Shown: in pieces, positions 1 to 8,699 of the stretch
Position numbering within the stretch: position 1 is the first letter of the stretch
How the letters are laid out: the number at the start of each line of letters is the position of its first letter
Assembly (NCBI GenBank): GCA_018652335.1
Contig: JABICI010000105.1
Span: forward strand, 1 to 34,216
Reading direction: 5' to 3'
Origin: Flavobacteriales bacterium
GTDB taxonomy: Bacteria; Bacteroidota; Bacteroidia; Flavobacteriales; BACL11
Length of the DNA stretch: 34,216 nucleotides
The notes under the pieces: generated by a model
Database searches by the model: none
Told to the model about the DNA's origin: nothing
The model's input: the letters and a program-made list of their open reading frames with translations, nothing else
Program-made: the position numbers and the translations under genes

Positions 1-120
1 GTTATATTGTGCTCCTGTGTGAACAAGAAAAGACTGTTTCTTCCACTCTTTGCCTGCTTTTGATGTACCACTTTCAACACTTAATTTTCTACTTAATTTT
101 CCTTTTACTGATAAACTCAT
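1..120 (-). CDS. DUF3127 family protein, 5' part only (cut by window start)
   Basis: An open reading frame on the minus strand starts with ATG at 120 and runs off the window after 40 codons without a stop. The visible part begins MSLSVKGKLSRKLSVESG and continues with a G-x-EWKKQSFLV segment. This fits the DUF3127 pattern (a short beta strand with a KG-x-L start, then W-(R/K)-K-Q-x-F-(L/V)), small Bacteroidota proteins that look OB-fold-like. Function is not known to me. A perfect -7 box lies at 142-149 on the same strand, 21 nt before the ATG, which supports it as a real transcribed gene. The plus-strand reading frame over the same bases has no family resemblance and is a shadow. The family call rests on only 40 residues. 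Confidence 0.7.
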   Translation of the reverse strand, partial: MSLSVKGKLSRKLSVESGTSKAGKEWKKQSFLVHTGAQYN

Positions 121-141
121 TTCTTATTTTTTTAATTTATA

Positions 142-149
142 CAAATCTA
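142..149 (-). promoter_or_regulatory. Bacteroidota -7 box for the DUF3127 gene
   Basis: Read on the minus strand this is TAGATTTG, an exact match to TAnnTTTG. It sits 21 nt before the ATG at 120. I see no TTG at the expected -33 distance. Confidence 0.5.
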
Positions 150-184
150 AATAATTTTTTAACTCTAAAATCTTTAAGGAGTGT

Positions 185-217
185 TTTGTATATAAATGTT
201 AAAAAATAATATCTTTG
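185..217 (+). promoter_or_regulatory. Promoter of tRNA-Leu(UAG)
   Basis: TTTG at 185-188, a 21-nt spacer, then TATCTTTG at 210-217. Both boxes match the Bacteroidota consensus and the spacing is in the usual range. The tRNA begins 11 nt after the -7 box. The stretch just after the box (CGGTCCTT) resembles the one before tRNA-Gly at 24928-24935. Confidence 0.7.
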
Positions 218-227
218 CGGTCCTTTT

Positions 228-309
228 GCGGGTGTGGCGGAATTGGTAGACGTGCTAGACTTAGGATCTAGTGCCGCAAGGCGTGGGGGTTCGAGGCCCT
301 TCACCCGCA
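228..309 (+). tRNA. tRNA-Leu (anticodon UAG)
   Basis: Acceptor arm GCGGGTG (228-234) pairs with CACCCGC (302-308), with discriminator A at 309. The anticodon stem CTAGA/TCTAG encloses the loop CTTAGGA, giving anticodon UAG, which reads CUA and related leucine codons. The long variable arm and the T-arm GGTTCGAGGCC complete a class II tRNA. CCA is not encoded (next bases are CAT), so it must be added after transcription. It has its own promoter upstream and a hairpin terminator downstream, so it is a single-gene transcript. Confidence 0.96.
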
Positions 310-320
310 CATTTGTTATG

Positions 321-354
321 AAAACCGGGATACTAATATTGTCCCGGTTTTTTT
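321..354 (+). terminator. Rho-independent terminator after tRNA-Leu(UAG)
   Basis: AAAACCGGGA (321-330) pairs perfectly with TCCCGGTTTT (342-351). The T-run extends through 354. It lies 12 nt after the tRNA. Confidence 0.9.
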
Positions 355-453
355 AAAAAGATCAAATAAAACTATAAATTTATTCAATTATATATTCAAA
401 TATATATTCAAAATTTTTAGTTTATCATTATTTTCTAATCAGATAAATAAGTG

Positions 454-461
454 TATTTTCG
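454..461 (+). promoter_or_regulatory. Weak candidate -7 box upstream of tig
   Basis: TATTTTCG is a near match (one mismatch) to TAnnTTTG, 21 nt before the tig ATG. No convincing -33 box. The rest of the 352-482 gap is AT-rich with no other feature I can support. Confidence 0.3.
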
Positions 462-482
462 CATCCCATAAATATTAAAAAG

Positions 483-1835
483 ATGAACATAAAACAAAGC
501 AAAACAAAAGATTTAATGGCTGTTATTTCTGTTGAAGTAAGTGTGAATGATTATTCTGAGAAGGTTGAAAAAGCACTTCAAGGCTATCGCAAAACAGCTG
601 AAATACCTGGATTTCGAAAAGGAAAAGTGCCAATGGGAATTATAAATAAAAAATATAGAACTTCAATTGTAGTTGACGAAGTTAACAAGTTATTACAAGA
701 TGAATTATATAAGTATATTACATCTGAAAAAATAAGAGTTTTAGGATCGCCTATGCCCTTGGATACCAATGAAGTTGATTGGGAAAAAACAGATGATTTT
801 ATTTTTAAATATGAGATAGGCCTCGCTCCTGATTTTGAGGTTAAGATTACTTCTAAAGACAAATTAAATTATTATAAAATTAAAGCTGATTCAAAATTAG
901 TTGACGGATATTGCAATGATATTGCTAAAAAGTATGGAAAAATGAGTAATCCTGAAGTATCTGTTGACGGAGATCTTGTATTTTGTATAATAGAACAACT
1001 AGATCAAAATGGTGGTATCTTATCTAATGGTATCAAGCATGAAGCGACAGTATCAATGGATTTTATTTCTGATTCAAAAATTAAAAATAAATTTATTGGT
1101 TTAAAAGCAAATAGTTTTTTGACTGTTAATGTACTTAAAGCATTTACAAATCATGCTGATCTTGCTGCAATGCTAAATGTTGAACAAGTCGCACTTAATA
1201 GTTTAGTGTCAGAAGAATTCAAATTTACTGTTAAAAATATTAATAGACTTGAACCAGCTAGCTTAGATATTGATTTATTTGACAAAGTATATGGTCCTGG
1301 ATCTGTAAAAACTGTTAAAGAATTTAAATCTAAGGTTAAAAATGAAGCGGAAAATCAGTTTATTTCGGAAAGCGATAGAATGCTTAAGAATGATGTAGTA
1401 ACTTACTTTATAGATAAACTAAAATTAAAGATGCCCGATGAGTTTCTTAAGAGGTGGTTACTTAAGACTTCTGAACAGCCAATTACTATTGAAGTTCTAG
1501 ATAAAGAGTACGATATGTATGCAAAAAGCTTGCAATGGCAACTTATTGAAAATAAAGTAATGGAAATCTTTAATATTAAAGTCACACAAGATGATGTTTT
1601 AGCACATGCCAAAAAATTAATTGGTATTCAGATGAAACAATATGGTCAGCCAGAAGGTGATGACAAACAATTGACAGATATTGCAAATAATATTCTGAAA
1701 AATGAAGAAGAGAGAAAGAAAATATATGATCAAATATTTGACGAGAGAACATTAAAGGTTTACAAGGAAAATTTCAAATTAACTGAAAAGTCTATTTCTT
1801 ACGATCAATTTGTTAAATTAGCATCAGAAAAATAA
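483..1835 (+). CDS. tig: Trigger factor (ribosome-associated chaperone)
   Basis: Trigger factor binds the ribosome near the exit tunnel and holds nascent chains as they emerge. The protein is 450 residues, normal for the Bacteroidota form. The ribosome-binding signature is clear: the N-terminal domain contains IPGFRKGKVP at about residues 41-50, matching the GFRxGxxP loop that contacts ribosomal protein L23. The middle part, where other bacteria carry the FKBP-like prolyl isomerase domain (about 150-240), is divergent, as is common in this phylum, so isomerase activity should not be assumed. The C-terminal half is helical and charged and ends in a lysine-rich tail. It is followed at 16 nt by clpP and then clpX on the same strand, the familiar tig-clpP-clpX order, so co-transcription is likely. 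Confidence 0.95.
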   Translation: MNIKQSKTKDLMAVISVEVSVNDYSEKVEKALQGYRKTAEIPGFRKGKVPMGIINKKYRTSIVVDEVNKLLQDELYKYITSEKIRVLGSPMPLDTNEVDWEKTDDFIFKYEIGLAPDFEVKITSKDKLNYYKIKADSKLVDGYCNDIAKKYGKMSNPEVSVDGDLVFCIIEQLDQNGGILSNGIKHEATVSMDFISDSKIKNKFIGLKANSFLTVNVLKAFTNHADLAAMLNVEQVALNSLVSEEFKFTVKNINRLEPASLDIDLFDKVYGPGSVKTVKEFKSKVKNEAENQFISESDRMLKNDVVTYFIDKLKLKMPDEFLKRWLLKTSEQPITIEVLDKEYDMYAKSLQWQLIENKVMEIFNIKVTQDDVLAHAKKLIGIQMKQYGQPEGDDKQLTDIANNILKNEEERKKIYDQIFDERTLKVYKENFKLTEKSISYDQFVKLASEK

Positions 1836-1851
1836 ACAAAAGTTTAAAATT

Positions 1852-2526
1852 ATGGATTACGGAAGAGAATTTGAAAAATATGCAACACATCACAAAGGTA
1901 TAAGTAGTTTACATCTTAATGAGTTTAAGTCAATTCATGGAAATTATATTTCTCCAACTATTATTGAAGAGAGACAGATGAATGTAGCAAGTATGGATGT
2001 CTTTTCTAGATTAATGATGGATAGAATAATTTTTTTGGGAGTTCCCATAAATGATTATGTTGCAAATATTATTCAAGCACAACTTCTTTTTTTAGAATCA
2101 GTAGATGCAAATAAAGATATTTTAATATATCTAAATTCACCTGGAGGAGGCGTTTATGCTGGACTCGGTATTTATGATACGATGCAATATATTAATCCTG
2201 ATGTCTCTACAATTTGCACAGGAATGGCAGCCTCTATGGGAGCTGTTTTATTATGCGCTGGCGCATCTGGTAAAAGAACAGCTCTTAAGCATTCTCGAGT
2301 AATGATACATCAACCACTTGGTGGAACTCAAGGGCAAGCTTCTGATATAGAAATCACAGCGAATGAAATAAAGAAATTAAAGAATGAATTATATGAGATA
2401 ATTTCTAATCATTCTGGTCAAGATTTTAAGAAAGTCTGGAAAGATAGTGATAGAGATTACTGGATGACTGCTGAAGAAGCAAAATCATATGGTATGATTG
2501 ACGAAGTTCTAGAAAGAAAGAAATAA
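1852..2526 (+). CDS. clpP: ATP-dependent Clp protease proteolytic subunit ClpP
   Basis: ClpP is the serine peptidase chamber that degrades substrates unfolded by ClpX. The catalytic triad can be placed at Ser128 (in GMAASMGA), His153 (in RVMIHQPLGG) and Asp202 (in DSDRDYWM). The glycine-rich LNSPGGGVYAG segment (about 94-104), part of the substrate-binding and oxyanion region, is intact. At 224 residues it carries an N-terminal stretch of about 30 residues before the conserved core, as usual for Bacteroidota, probably with a short propeptide. Its stop codon overlaps the clpX start as TAATG, so translation of the two is probably coupled. It follows tig by 16 nt. Confidence 0.97.
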   Translation: MDYGREFEKYATHHKGISSLHLNEFKSIHGNYISPTIIEERQMNVASMDVFSRLMMDRIIFLGVPINDYVANIIQAQLLFLESVDANKDILIYLNSPGGGVYAGLGIYDTMQYINPDVSTICTGMAASMGAVLLCAGASGKRTALKHSRVMIHQPLGGTQGQASDIEITANEIKKLKNELYEIISNHSGQDFKKVWKDSDRDYWMTAEEAKSYGMIDEVLERKK

Positions 2527-3752
2527 TGTCAGAATCTGAAAAAGTAGTATGTTCTTTTTGCGCAAGGAATAAGCAGGATACAAATCTTCTGATTGCTGGA
2601 AATTCTGCACATATATGCGATGCTTGTATTTCTAAAGCTCATGATATGGTAGCTGAAGATTCTAAATCTCACAATAAAGTAGCTGATGATTTTAAGTTGT
2701 TAAAACCCAAAGCTATTAAAACATATTTAGATGAGTTTATTATTGGACAGGATGATGTTAAAAAGGTAATTTCTGTAGCAGTATATAATCATTATAAAAG
2801 ATTATTACAGGATAATACAAATGATGATATTGAGATTGAAAAATCTAATATTATTATGGTTGGGAGAACAGGTACTGGTAAGACTTTAATTGCACGAACG
2901 ATAGCAAAACTTCTTAAAGTGCCATTTTGTATTGCAGATGCAACAGTACTCACAGAAGCAGGTTATGTAGGAGAGGATGTCGAAAGTATACTTACTAGAC
3001 TATTACAAGCAGCTGATTATAATGTTGAAAATGCCAAACGAGGGATTGTTTTTATCGATGAAATTGACAAAGTTGCAAGAAAAGGAGATAACCCGTCAAT
3101 TACAAGAGACGTTAGTGGTGAAGGAGTGCAACAAGCAATGTTAAAATTGCTTGAGGGTACTATTGTGAATGTGCCACCGCAAGGAGGAAGAAAACATCCC
3201 GATCAAAAAATGATAGCACTTGATACTAAAGATATTTTATTTGTTAGTGGTGGTGCATTTGATGGTATAGAACAACATATTTCTAAAAGACTCAATACTA
3301 GAGCTCTTGGCTTTAGAGCTAATAATGAAAAAGGAATAAATAAAGAGAATTTACTTAAGTATGTGTCTCCACAAGATTTAAAATCTTTTGGTTTAATTCC
3401 TGAGCTAATCGGTAGGATGCCTGTTCTATCATATTTAAATCCTTTAAATCAAGCAGCGCTAAAGCGTATTCTTACAGAGCCAAAAAATGCTTTAACAAAA
3501 CAATATCAAAAGCTATTTGACATGGAAGGGATAGTACTGACATTTGAAGATAAAGCAATAGATTTGATTGTAGAGAAAGCATTAGAATTTAAGCTAGGTG
3601 CTCGAGGTTTACGATCTATTTGTGAAGCAATTATGCTTGAAGCAATGTATGAATTTCCTTCAGATGAGAATAAAAAAAAATTAAAGATAACTGCCTCATA
3701 TGTTAAATCTCAAATCACTAAACAATCACTCTCTAAACTAAAAGCTGCTTAG
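2526..3752 (+). CDS. clpX: ATP-dependent Clp protease ATP-binding subunit ClpX
   Basis: ClpX is a AAA+ unfoldase that feeds proteins to ClpP. The N-terminal zinc domain has Cys9, Cys12, Cys31 and Cys34 (C-x2-C, C-x2-C). The ATPase core shows Walker A GRTGTGKT, the pore-loop motif GYVGEDVE, Walker [12 protein letters not shown], the [16 protein letters not shown] segment and the GGRKHPDQK loop. The ClpP-docking loop reads ALGF in place of the IGF tripeptide of enterobacteria. Sensor 2 is seen in KLGARGLRS. Length 408 is normal. The start overlaps the clpP stop by one base. The stop overlaps by 4 nt with that of the convergent lipoprotein gene, with no terminator between them. Confidence 0.97.
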   Translation: MSESEKVVCSFCARNKQDTNLLIAGNSAHICDACISKAHDMVAEDSKSHNKVADDFKLLKPKAIKTYLDEFIIGQDDVKKVISVAVYNHYKRLLQDNTNDDIEIEKSNIIMVGRTGTGKTLIARTIAKLLKVPFCIADATVLTEAGYVGEDVESILTRLLQAADYNVENAKRGIVFIDEIDKVARKGDNPSITRDVSGEGVQQAMLKLLEGTIVNVPPQGGRKHPDQKMIALDTKDILFVSGGAFDGIEQHISKRLNTRALGFRANNEKGINKENLLKYVSPQDLKSFGLIPELIGRMPVLSYLNPLNQAALKRILTEPKNALTKQYQKLFDMEGIVLTFEDKAIDLIVEKALEFKLGARGLRSICEAIMLEAMYEFPSDENKKKLKITASYVKSQITKQSLSKLKAA

Positions 3753-4555
3753 TTTATTATTGTTAATGGATGGGATTCTTCATTTACAATAACCTCTACA
3801 ACACAATCACATAAAGAATCTCCATAGTTAATGTTCCTATCGTTGTATCCATCTGGAGATACTTTTACTAATCCACTTTTAATAACACAATAAGGTAAAC
3901 AAGAAAAATCTAATTTGAGTGTATTTGTAATTGTTGTTATAAATGCATTTCCATTAACCCCATTACCACTTGATTTTCCTGAAATAGTATATGAATCATC
4001 AGAAATTTCGACTGTACTTTTGCCACTTATCCACTCCCAATTTGTAGTAGAATTCCAATTTATTGTTCCGTTGGAAGTATTAATGCTTGCATTCTTAACT
4101 TCAATATCAAATATAGTATTTCCAGTATTAATTATTCCCTGATTTATAATTACAACTTCGCCTTGTACTAAATTATTATTAATATAATAGTTGTTAAATG
4201 TACTTGAAATAACTGATGAAGAATCCGTGTATCTTCCTGAAAAAATCACGTTAATTACACCCCTTCTCAGCTTACCGTTATTTAAGCAATTTGAATTTCC
4301 AAAGTCAATAATTAATGTGTCAATATCTGAAGAGTTTGAATTAATTAAGTTATAATCTGGACATGATTTACTTTTACTACTATTTTGCATACTTTCTTTA
4401 ATAATATATATTACATCATTAAAAATATTTTCTGCAAATAAATTGTCTTGAGACGCTTGGGTACTGATTAAATCTGGATTATTTATAATATCTTCATCTT
4501 TACATGAGGAAAATGTCAACCCTATTAAGATTGTAATAATAAATATTTTTTTCAT
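3749..4555 (-). CDS. Putative lipoprotein of unknown function
   Basis: A 268-residue protein with a lipoprotein signal: MKKIFIITILIGLTFSSC, with lipidation expected at Cys18 followed by acidic residues (KDED). The mature part is rich in Asn, Ser, Thr and Ile, with alternating polar and hydrophobic residues suggesting beta structure. It has an IFSGRY segment near the middle, a TNWEWISG segment, and paired cysteines near the C-terminus (CLPYC, CDC). From memory it resembles a recurring Bacteroidota lipoprotein family with a D/N-x-GD-x-x-C-D motif near the end; function unknown. It follows folA by 9 nt, so it is probably the last gene of the thyA operon. Its 3' end overlaps clpX by 4 nt. Confidence 0.75.
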   Translation of the reverse strand: MKKIFIITILIGLTFSSCKDEDIINNPDLISTQASQDNLFAENIFNDVIYIIKESMQNSSKSKSCPDYNLINSNSSDIDTLIIDFGNSNCLNNGKLRRGVINVIFSGRYTDSSSVISSTFNNYYINNNLVQGEVVIINQGIINTGNTIFDIEVKNASINTSNGTINWNSTTNWEWISGKSTVEISDDSYTISGKSSGNGVNGNAFITTITNTLKLDFSCLPYCVIKSGLVKVSPDGYNDRNINYGDSLCDCVVEVIVNEESHPLTIIN

Positions 4556-4564
4556 TGTTTTTAT

Positions 4565-5068
4565 TTAATTTTTCTCCAAAGTTATAAAACTATAATCATA
4601 TGCATGATTCTCATCGGCGATGTACTTATTTCTACTTTTTTCTATCCATTGTGAACTTAATTTCTTGAAAAAAGTATCTCCGTCGTATTTGCTATGTATT
4701 CTTGTTAAATATATTTTGTCTACTAAATTTTTTGCAAGTGCTAGTTGATATATTTGTCCACCTCCAATTATAAATGCTTCAGATTCTCCATTTTTTTTAG
4801 CAACTTCCAAAGCCGATTCAATAGAGTTCACTACAGTACATTCTTTCGCAGTATAATTATCTTGTCTTGTGATAATTATGTTTACTCTATTTGGAAGTGG
4901 TCTGTATTTGTGTGGGATAGATTCAAAGTTTTTACGGCCCATAACTACATGATGACCCAGAGTTGTTTCTTTGAAAAATTGTGTGTCATTGGGAAACCTC
5001 CATATAAGATCGTTTTCCTTACCTATTGCACCATTTTCTGATGCTGCTACTATAATAGAAACTTTCAT
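4565..5068 (-). CDS. folA: Dihydrofolate reductase
   Basis: DHFR reduces dihydrofolate to tetrahydrofolate with NADPH, which regenerates the cofactor oxidised by thymidylate synthase. At 167 residues it is normal length. The Met20-type loop region reads NGAIGKENDLIWRFPND, the catalytic acid is Asp28, the NADPH-binding stretch is VVMGRKNFESIP, and IIGGGQIYQLAL supplies the second nucleotide-binding loop. The ATG overlaps the stop of the upstream dehydrogenase gene as TAATG, with thyA one gene further up. thyA and folA in one operon makes sense because the two reactions form a cycle; the gene between them is the unusual part. Confidence 0.97.
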   Translation of the reverse strand: MKVSIIVAASENGAIGKENDLIWRFPNDTQFFKETTLGHHVVMGRKNFESIPHKYRPLPNRVNIIITRQDNYTAKECTVVNSIESALEVAKKNGESEAFIIGGGQIYQLALAKNLVDKIYLTRIHSKYDGDTFFKKLSSQWIEKSRNKYIADENHAYDYSFITLEKN

Positions 5069-6171
5069 TATTTTATTATTTTTTTGTAAATTACTTTTCT
5101 TTCTTTAAGGTAATTATTGATGAATTTAAAATGCTTTCCTAAATATTCAGGAGGTGATATTCCGTGGTGTTTATAATTTCCATCAAGTATTAGATTAGCA
5201 ACAGCTGTACAAGTAAAACCTGTTGTTCTTGCCATTGATATTGTATTATCTTGAAATCGATCTAACAAGTTGTATTGATAGGTTATGGATTTACCATTCT
5301 CTATGCCTTTAATAATAATTCTCATTATTGTAAAGTCTTTATCTCCATTTTCCATTTTCCATTTAGGAAATAATAATTTAGCTGTCATATCAATTGGCCT
5401 GATTTTATTTCCGTTTACTTCAATTTCTTTATATGAAAAAAAACCGCTAGTACGTAGAACTTTAAGATATTCAACACATCCTGGATAACGTAAAGTCTTC
5501 TCAATCATATTTGGAACATGAGTCATGGTTTTTATTAAACTTCTCAATCCATCAGAATTCCAACTTTCAAGAGTGCCAATTTCGTCAAATGCAATTAATT
5601 CTGCATCTGATAAGGCTTCTTTTATGATGATTTGATTGTTTTGCACATATCTTGCGGGTCTAATATATTCTTCAATTACATCTATAGGAGAGAATACTGC
5701 TTGATATTCATAGGGCCATTCTCTTCTTTCTGGAAGTCCACCAACTAGACATTCATAATCAGTAATTTGCATATTAAGATCGTGATAACCAAAAATTATA
5801 TTACCCATTCCAGGCGCAACTCCACAATCCATAATTGCTATAACATTATTTTCTTTGGCTAGTTTATCTAATTCAAATGGATCTTCAGGATAAAAAGATA
5901 TATCAACAATATTTTTGCCTGCTTCAATAACATCCTTCATCATCTTGTAGCCCATAAACCCTGGTACGGCACCAATAACTAAATCAAACTCTTTTATTAA
6001 ATCTTGTAAGATTTTCGTGTTAGTAATATCAGCACATATTTTATCAATTCCTTCTAGTTTATTTAAGTTTTTTTGAGAAATATCTACTGAAGTAACTTTA
6101 TGTTTTTTTGATAAGTCTTTGGCCATAATGCCTCCTACTAATCCTGCCCCTAATACTATTATTTTTGCCAT
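5068..6171 (-). CDS. Saccharopine dehydrogenase-like / lysine 6-dehydrogenase-like oxidoreductase
   Basis: A 367-residue NAD(P)-dependent oxidoreductase of the saccharopine dehydrogenase superfamily. The N-terminus is a Rossmann fold with VLGAGLVGG at residues 5-13 and an acidic end of beta-2 (VTSVDIS). A CGVAPGMGN motif follows the nucleotide domain, and the C-terminal half has GGLPERREWP and LRYPGCVEYLK segments. In length and motifs it looks closer to L-lysine 6-dehydrogenase-type enzymes than to long fungal saccharopine dehydrogenase, but I cannot fix the substrate. It overlaps thyA upstream and folA downstream, each by one base (TAATG), so all three must be translated together. Why an amino-acid oxidoreductase sits in a thymidylate-folate operon is open. 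Confidence 0.8.
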   Translation of the reverse strand: MAKIIVLGAGLVGGIMAKDLSKKHKVTSVDISQKNLNKLEGIDKICADITNTKILQDLIKEFDLVIGAVPGFMGYKMMKDVIEAGKNIVDISFYPEDPFELDKLAKENNVIAIMDCGVAPGMGNIIFGYHDLNMQITDYECLVGGLPERREWPYEYQAVFSPIDVIEEYIRPARYVQNNQIIIKEALSDAELIAFDEIGTLESWNSDGLRSLIKTMTHVPNMIEKTLRYPGCVEYLKVLRTSGFFSYKEIEVNGNKIRPIDMTAKLLFPKWKMENGDKDFTIMRIIIKGIENGKSITYQYNLLDRFQDNTISMARTTGFTCTAVANLILDGNYKHHGISPPEYLGKHFKFINNYLKERKVIYKKIIK

Positions 6172-6965
6172 TAGATTGCTACTTTTCCTTTGATATGAGG
6201 ATGAAAATTATAGTCTACTAATTCAAAATCTGTAATCGAGAAATCAAAGATATTATCAATTTCTGGATTGATTTTCATTTTTGGTAATTTTTTGCAATCT
6301 CTACTTAATTGTAATTCTGTTTGCTCAAAATGATTTGTATAAATATGCGCATCTCCTAAGGTGTGTATAAATTCTCCTAATTTTAAATTACAGACTTGAG
6401 CAACCATCATAGTAAGCAAAGCATATGACGCAATATTAAATGGAACGCCTAAAAATATATCAGCACTTCTTTGATATAGTTGACATGAAAGTTTTCCATC
6501 TGCAACATAAAATTGAAAGAATGCGTGACATGGAGGTAAAGCCATTTGTTCAATTTCTCCAACATTCCATGCACTTACAATAATTCTTCTACTATCAGGG
6601 TTGTTTTTCAAAGTGTCTATTACTTGTTTAATTTGATCAATGTGTTTTCCGTCTGGGGCAGGCCAATTTCTCCACTGATATCCATAAACATTACCTAATT
6701 CGCCATTTTTATCTGCCCATTCATCCCAAATTCTTACTCCATTATCTCTAAGGTACTTTATATTAGTATCTCCTTTTAAAAACCAGAGTAATTCATGAAT
6801 GATAGATTTTAAATGTAACTTTTTAGTAGTTATGCATGGAAATCCTTCAGATAAGTCAAATCGCATTTGATGACCAAATACACTTTTTGTTCCAGTACCC
6901 GTTCGGTCTGCTTTTAACGCACCTTCCTTCATCACACGTGTCATTAAACCTAAGTATTGTTTCAT
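6171..6965 (-). CDS. thyA: Thymidylate synthase
   Basis: Converts dUMP to dTMP using methylene-tetrahydrofolate and yields dihydrofolate. The 264 residues equal the length of the E. coli enzyme and align along the whole length. The dUMP-binding start is [19 protein letters not shown], the catalytic cysteine lies in [13 protein letters not shown] (Cys146), and phosphate binding arginines are in [21 protein letters not shown] and the C-terminal KGKVAI are also conserved. It is the first gene of a tightly overlapped thyA-dehydrogenase-folA set, 54 nt after the nucleoside transporter stop. I found no good TAnnTTTG box in that 54-nt gap, so it may be co-transcribed from further upstream. Confidence 0.98.
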   Translation of the reverse strand: MKQYLGLMTRVMKEGALKADRTGTGTKSVFGHQMRFDLSEGFPCITTKKLHLKSIIHELLWFLKGDTNIKYLRDNGVRIWDEWADKNGELGNVYGYQWRNWPAPDGKHIDQIKQVIDTLKNNPDSRRIIVSAWNVGEIEQMALPPCHAFFQFYVADGKLSCQLYQRSADIFLGVPFNIASYALLTMMVAQVCNLKLGEFIHTLGDAHIYTNHFEQTELQLSRDCKKLPKMKINPEIDNIFDFSITDFELVDYNFHPHIKGKVAI

Positions 6966-7019
6966 TATTTATTTGTAATTAATTTTTTATTTATTTTACT
7001 CATATGTTAATTTAATATT

Positions 7020-8699
7020 TTATAAAATCATTCCAACAATTACTGCTGTGAAAAGACAAGCGAGTGTGCCGGCAATAAGAGCAAGAATTCCTAGTTTTGA
7101 TAAATCTGTTCTTCTTTTTGGTGCCAAGGCACCTATTCCTCCAATTTGGATCCCTATAGAAGCAAAGTTAGCAAATCCACATAAAATGTAAGTTGCGATA
7201 ATTATTGATTTTTCTTCAAAGAATTTGCCACTTGCCTTCATCTCGCCTAAAGATACATAAGCTACAAATTCATTTAGTATAGTTTTTTCTCCTAGAAGTT
7301 GACCAACTAAAACCATATCTTGCTTACAAACACCCATAATCCAAGTGATTGGTGCTAATGTGTATCCAAGTATAAACTCTAGCGTCAGACCTTCATATTG
7401 ACCATTTGTAATGGAATTTACCCAACTATTTAATCCTGTATAGCCTCCAAAAAAATCTTTTAGAAAGTAATTTGCCATAGTAATAAAAGCAATAAATACT
7501 AGTAGCATAGCTCCAACATTTACTGCTAACTTTATGCCTTGAGTTGTCCCAATACTGATAGCTTCCAAAGCATTTGCTCCAATTTGTTCGTCCGAGATTT
7601 CCATAGTTTGATTTACCTCTTCTTTTTCAGGAAGTAATATTTTAGATGCTACAACAGCAGCAGGGGCAGACATAACTGAAGCTGCTAATAAATGTTTTGC
7701 AAAGAAAAGTTGTTGTATAGGGTCATTTCCACCTAAAAAACCAATATATGCAGCTAACACACCACCGGCTATTGTTGCCATTCCTCCTGACATAAGACAG
7801 AGAAGTTCAGACATAGTCATTTTATCAATATATGGTTTAATTAGTAGGGGTGACTCTGTCTGGCCTAAAAATATATTTCCAGCTGCAGCTAAGCTTTCAG
7901 ATCCTGATAAGTTCATGATTTTTTTCATAAAAACAGCAAATACATAAACTAACTTCTGTAATAAACCAAAATAAAAAAGCAAAGATGTTAGAGCGGAAAA
8001 GAAAATAATTGTAGGTAAAACTTGGAAGGCGAAAATAAATCCAAAGGAGTCGGTATTACTAATAATATCTCCAAATAAAAAAATAGAACCCTCTCGTGTA
8101 AATCCAAGTATAGTAACAAAAACTGAACTAAGCCACTCAAAACCATTTTGTATAATTGGAACCTTTAAAATTAATATAGCAAATACTATTTGTATCAATA
8201 ATCCTTTCCATACTAAGTGCCAATCAATATTTTTACGATTTTTAGAAAATAAGAAAGCAATGAATATTAATACAATTATACCTAGTATTCCTCTACCCAA
8301 GTTCTTGAATTTGAATTCTGATTTTTCTAATTGAGAATTAATTATTCCTTTCTGAAATTTATAATTTACTCCACTTTCATTTAATATTAATTGATTGTTA
8401 TTTAAAGAAATTTTATATTCTCTAGAAGTATCTGAGGGTTGATTATAATTAAAAACAAGTATATTGTCATCTAAACTCCATTTACCAGATGCAAATAAGC
8501 TGATTTTAGAAATTTCGTACTCAAATGTGCCGTTATTTCCAATAAAGAGGAAGTCTTTTTTAGAAATAGGTTTTAAATCTTCGTTTGTAGAGTCATTCTC
8601 TAAACGTATGCTTTCGAAAAACCATTTGCCTTCTAAATTTTGTGCAGTAATTATTAAAGAAATTAAAGTTAAAATAATAATAAAACAGATTCGTTTCAT
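7020..8699 (-). CDS. Concentrative nucleoside transporter (CNT/NupC type) with N-terminal beta-rich domain
   Basis: A 559-residue protein in two parts. Residues 1-20 look like a signal peptide ending at ITAQ, and about 21-120 form a soluble, beta-rich domain (EGKWFFESIRLENDS, FEYEISK, ASGKWSLDDNILVF) that looks lipocalin-like. From about 135 onward it is a CNT-family membrane transporter with around ten hydrophobic segments and the family motif GQTESPLLIKPYI; the C-terminal half carries the gate-type region. CNT proteins import nucleosides with sodium or protons. The start ATG abuts the stop of the bifunctional nuclease gene with no gap. Neighbouring thyA fits a nucleoside salvage role. The extra N-terminal domain is absent from E. 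coli NupC; I recall similar architecture in other Flavobacteriia. Confidence 0.88.
   Translation of the reverse strand: MKRICFIIILTLISLIITAQNLEGKWFFESIRLENDSTNEDLKPISKKDFLFIGNNGTFEYEISKISLFASGKWSLDDNILVFNYNQPSDTSREYKISLNNNQLILNESGVNYKFQKGIINSQLEKSEFKFKNLGRGILGIIVLIFIAFLFSKNRKNIDWHLVWKGLLIQIVFAILILKVPIIQNGFEWLSSVFVTILGFTREGSIFLFGDIISNTDSFGFIFAFQVLPTIIFFSALTSLLFYFGLLQKLVYVFAVFMKKIMNLSGSESLAAAGNIFLGQTESPLLIKPYIDKMTMSELLCLMSGGMATIAGGVLAAYIGFLGGNDPIQQLFFAKHLLAASVMSAPAAVVASKILLPEKEEVNQTMEISDEQIGANALEAISIGTTQGIKLAVNVGAMLLVFIAFITMANYFLKDFFGGYTGLNSWVNSITNGQYEGLTLEFILGYTLAPITWIMGVCKQDMVLVGQLLGEKTILNEFVAYVSLGEMKASGKFFEEKSIIIATYILCGFANFASIGIQIGGIGALAPKRRTDLSKLGILALIAGTLACLFTAVIVGMIL

Noticed and set aside
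9-209. Plus-strand frame of 66 codons at the left edge
   Set aside because: Hydrophobic AT-rich noise that overlaps the better supported minus-strand DUF3127 gene and its promoter.
3915-4142. Plus-strand frame of 75 codons inside the lipoprotein gene
   Set aside because: Shadow; no start context or promoter box, and low-complexity composition.
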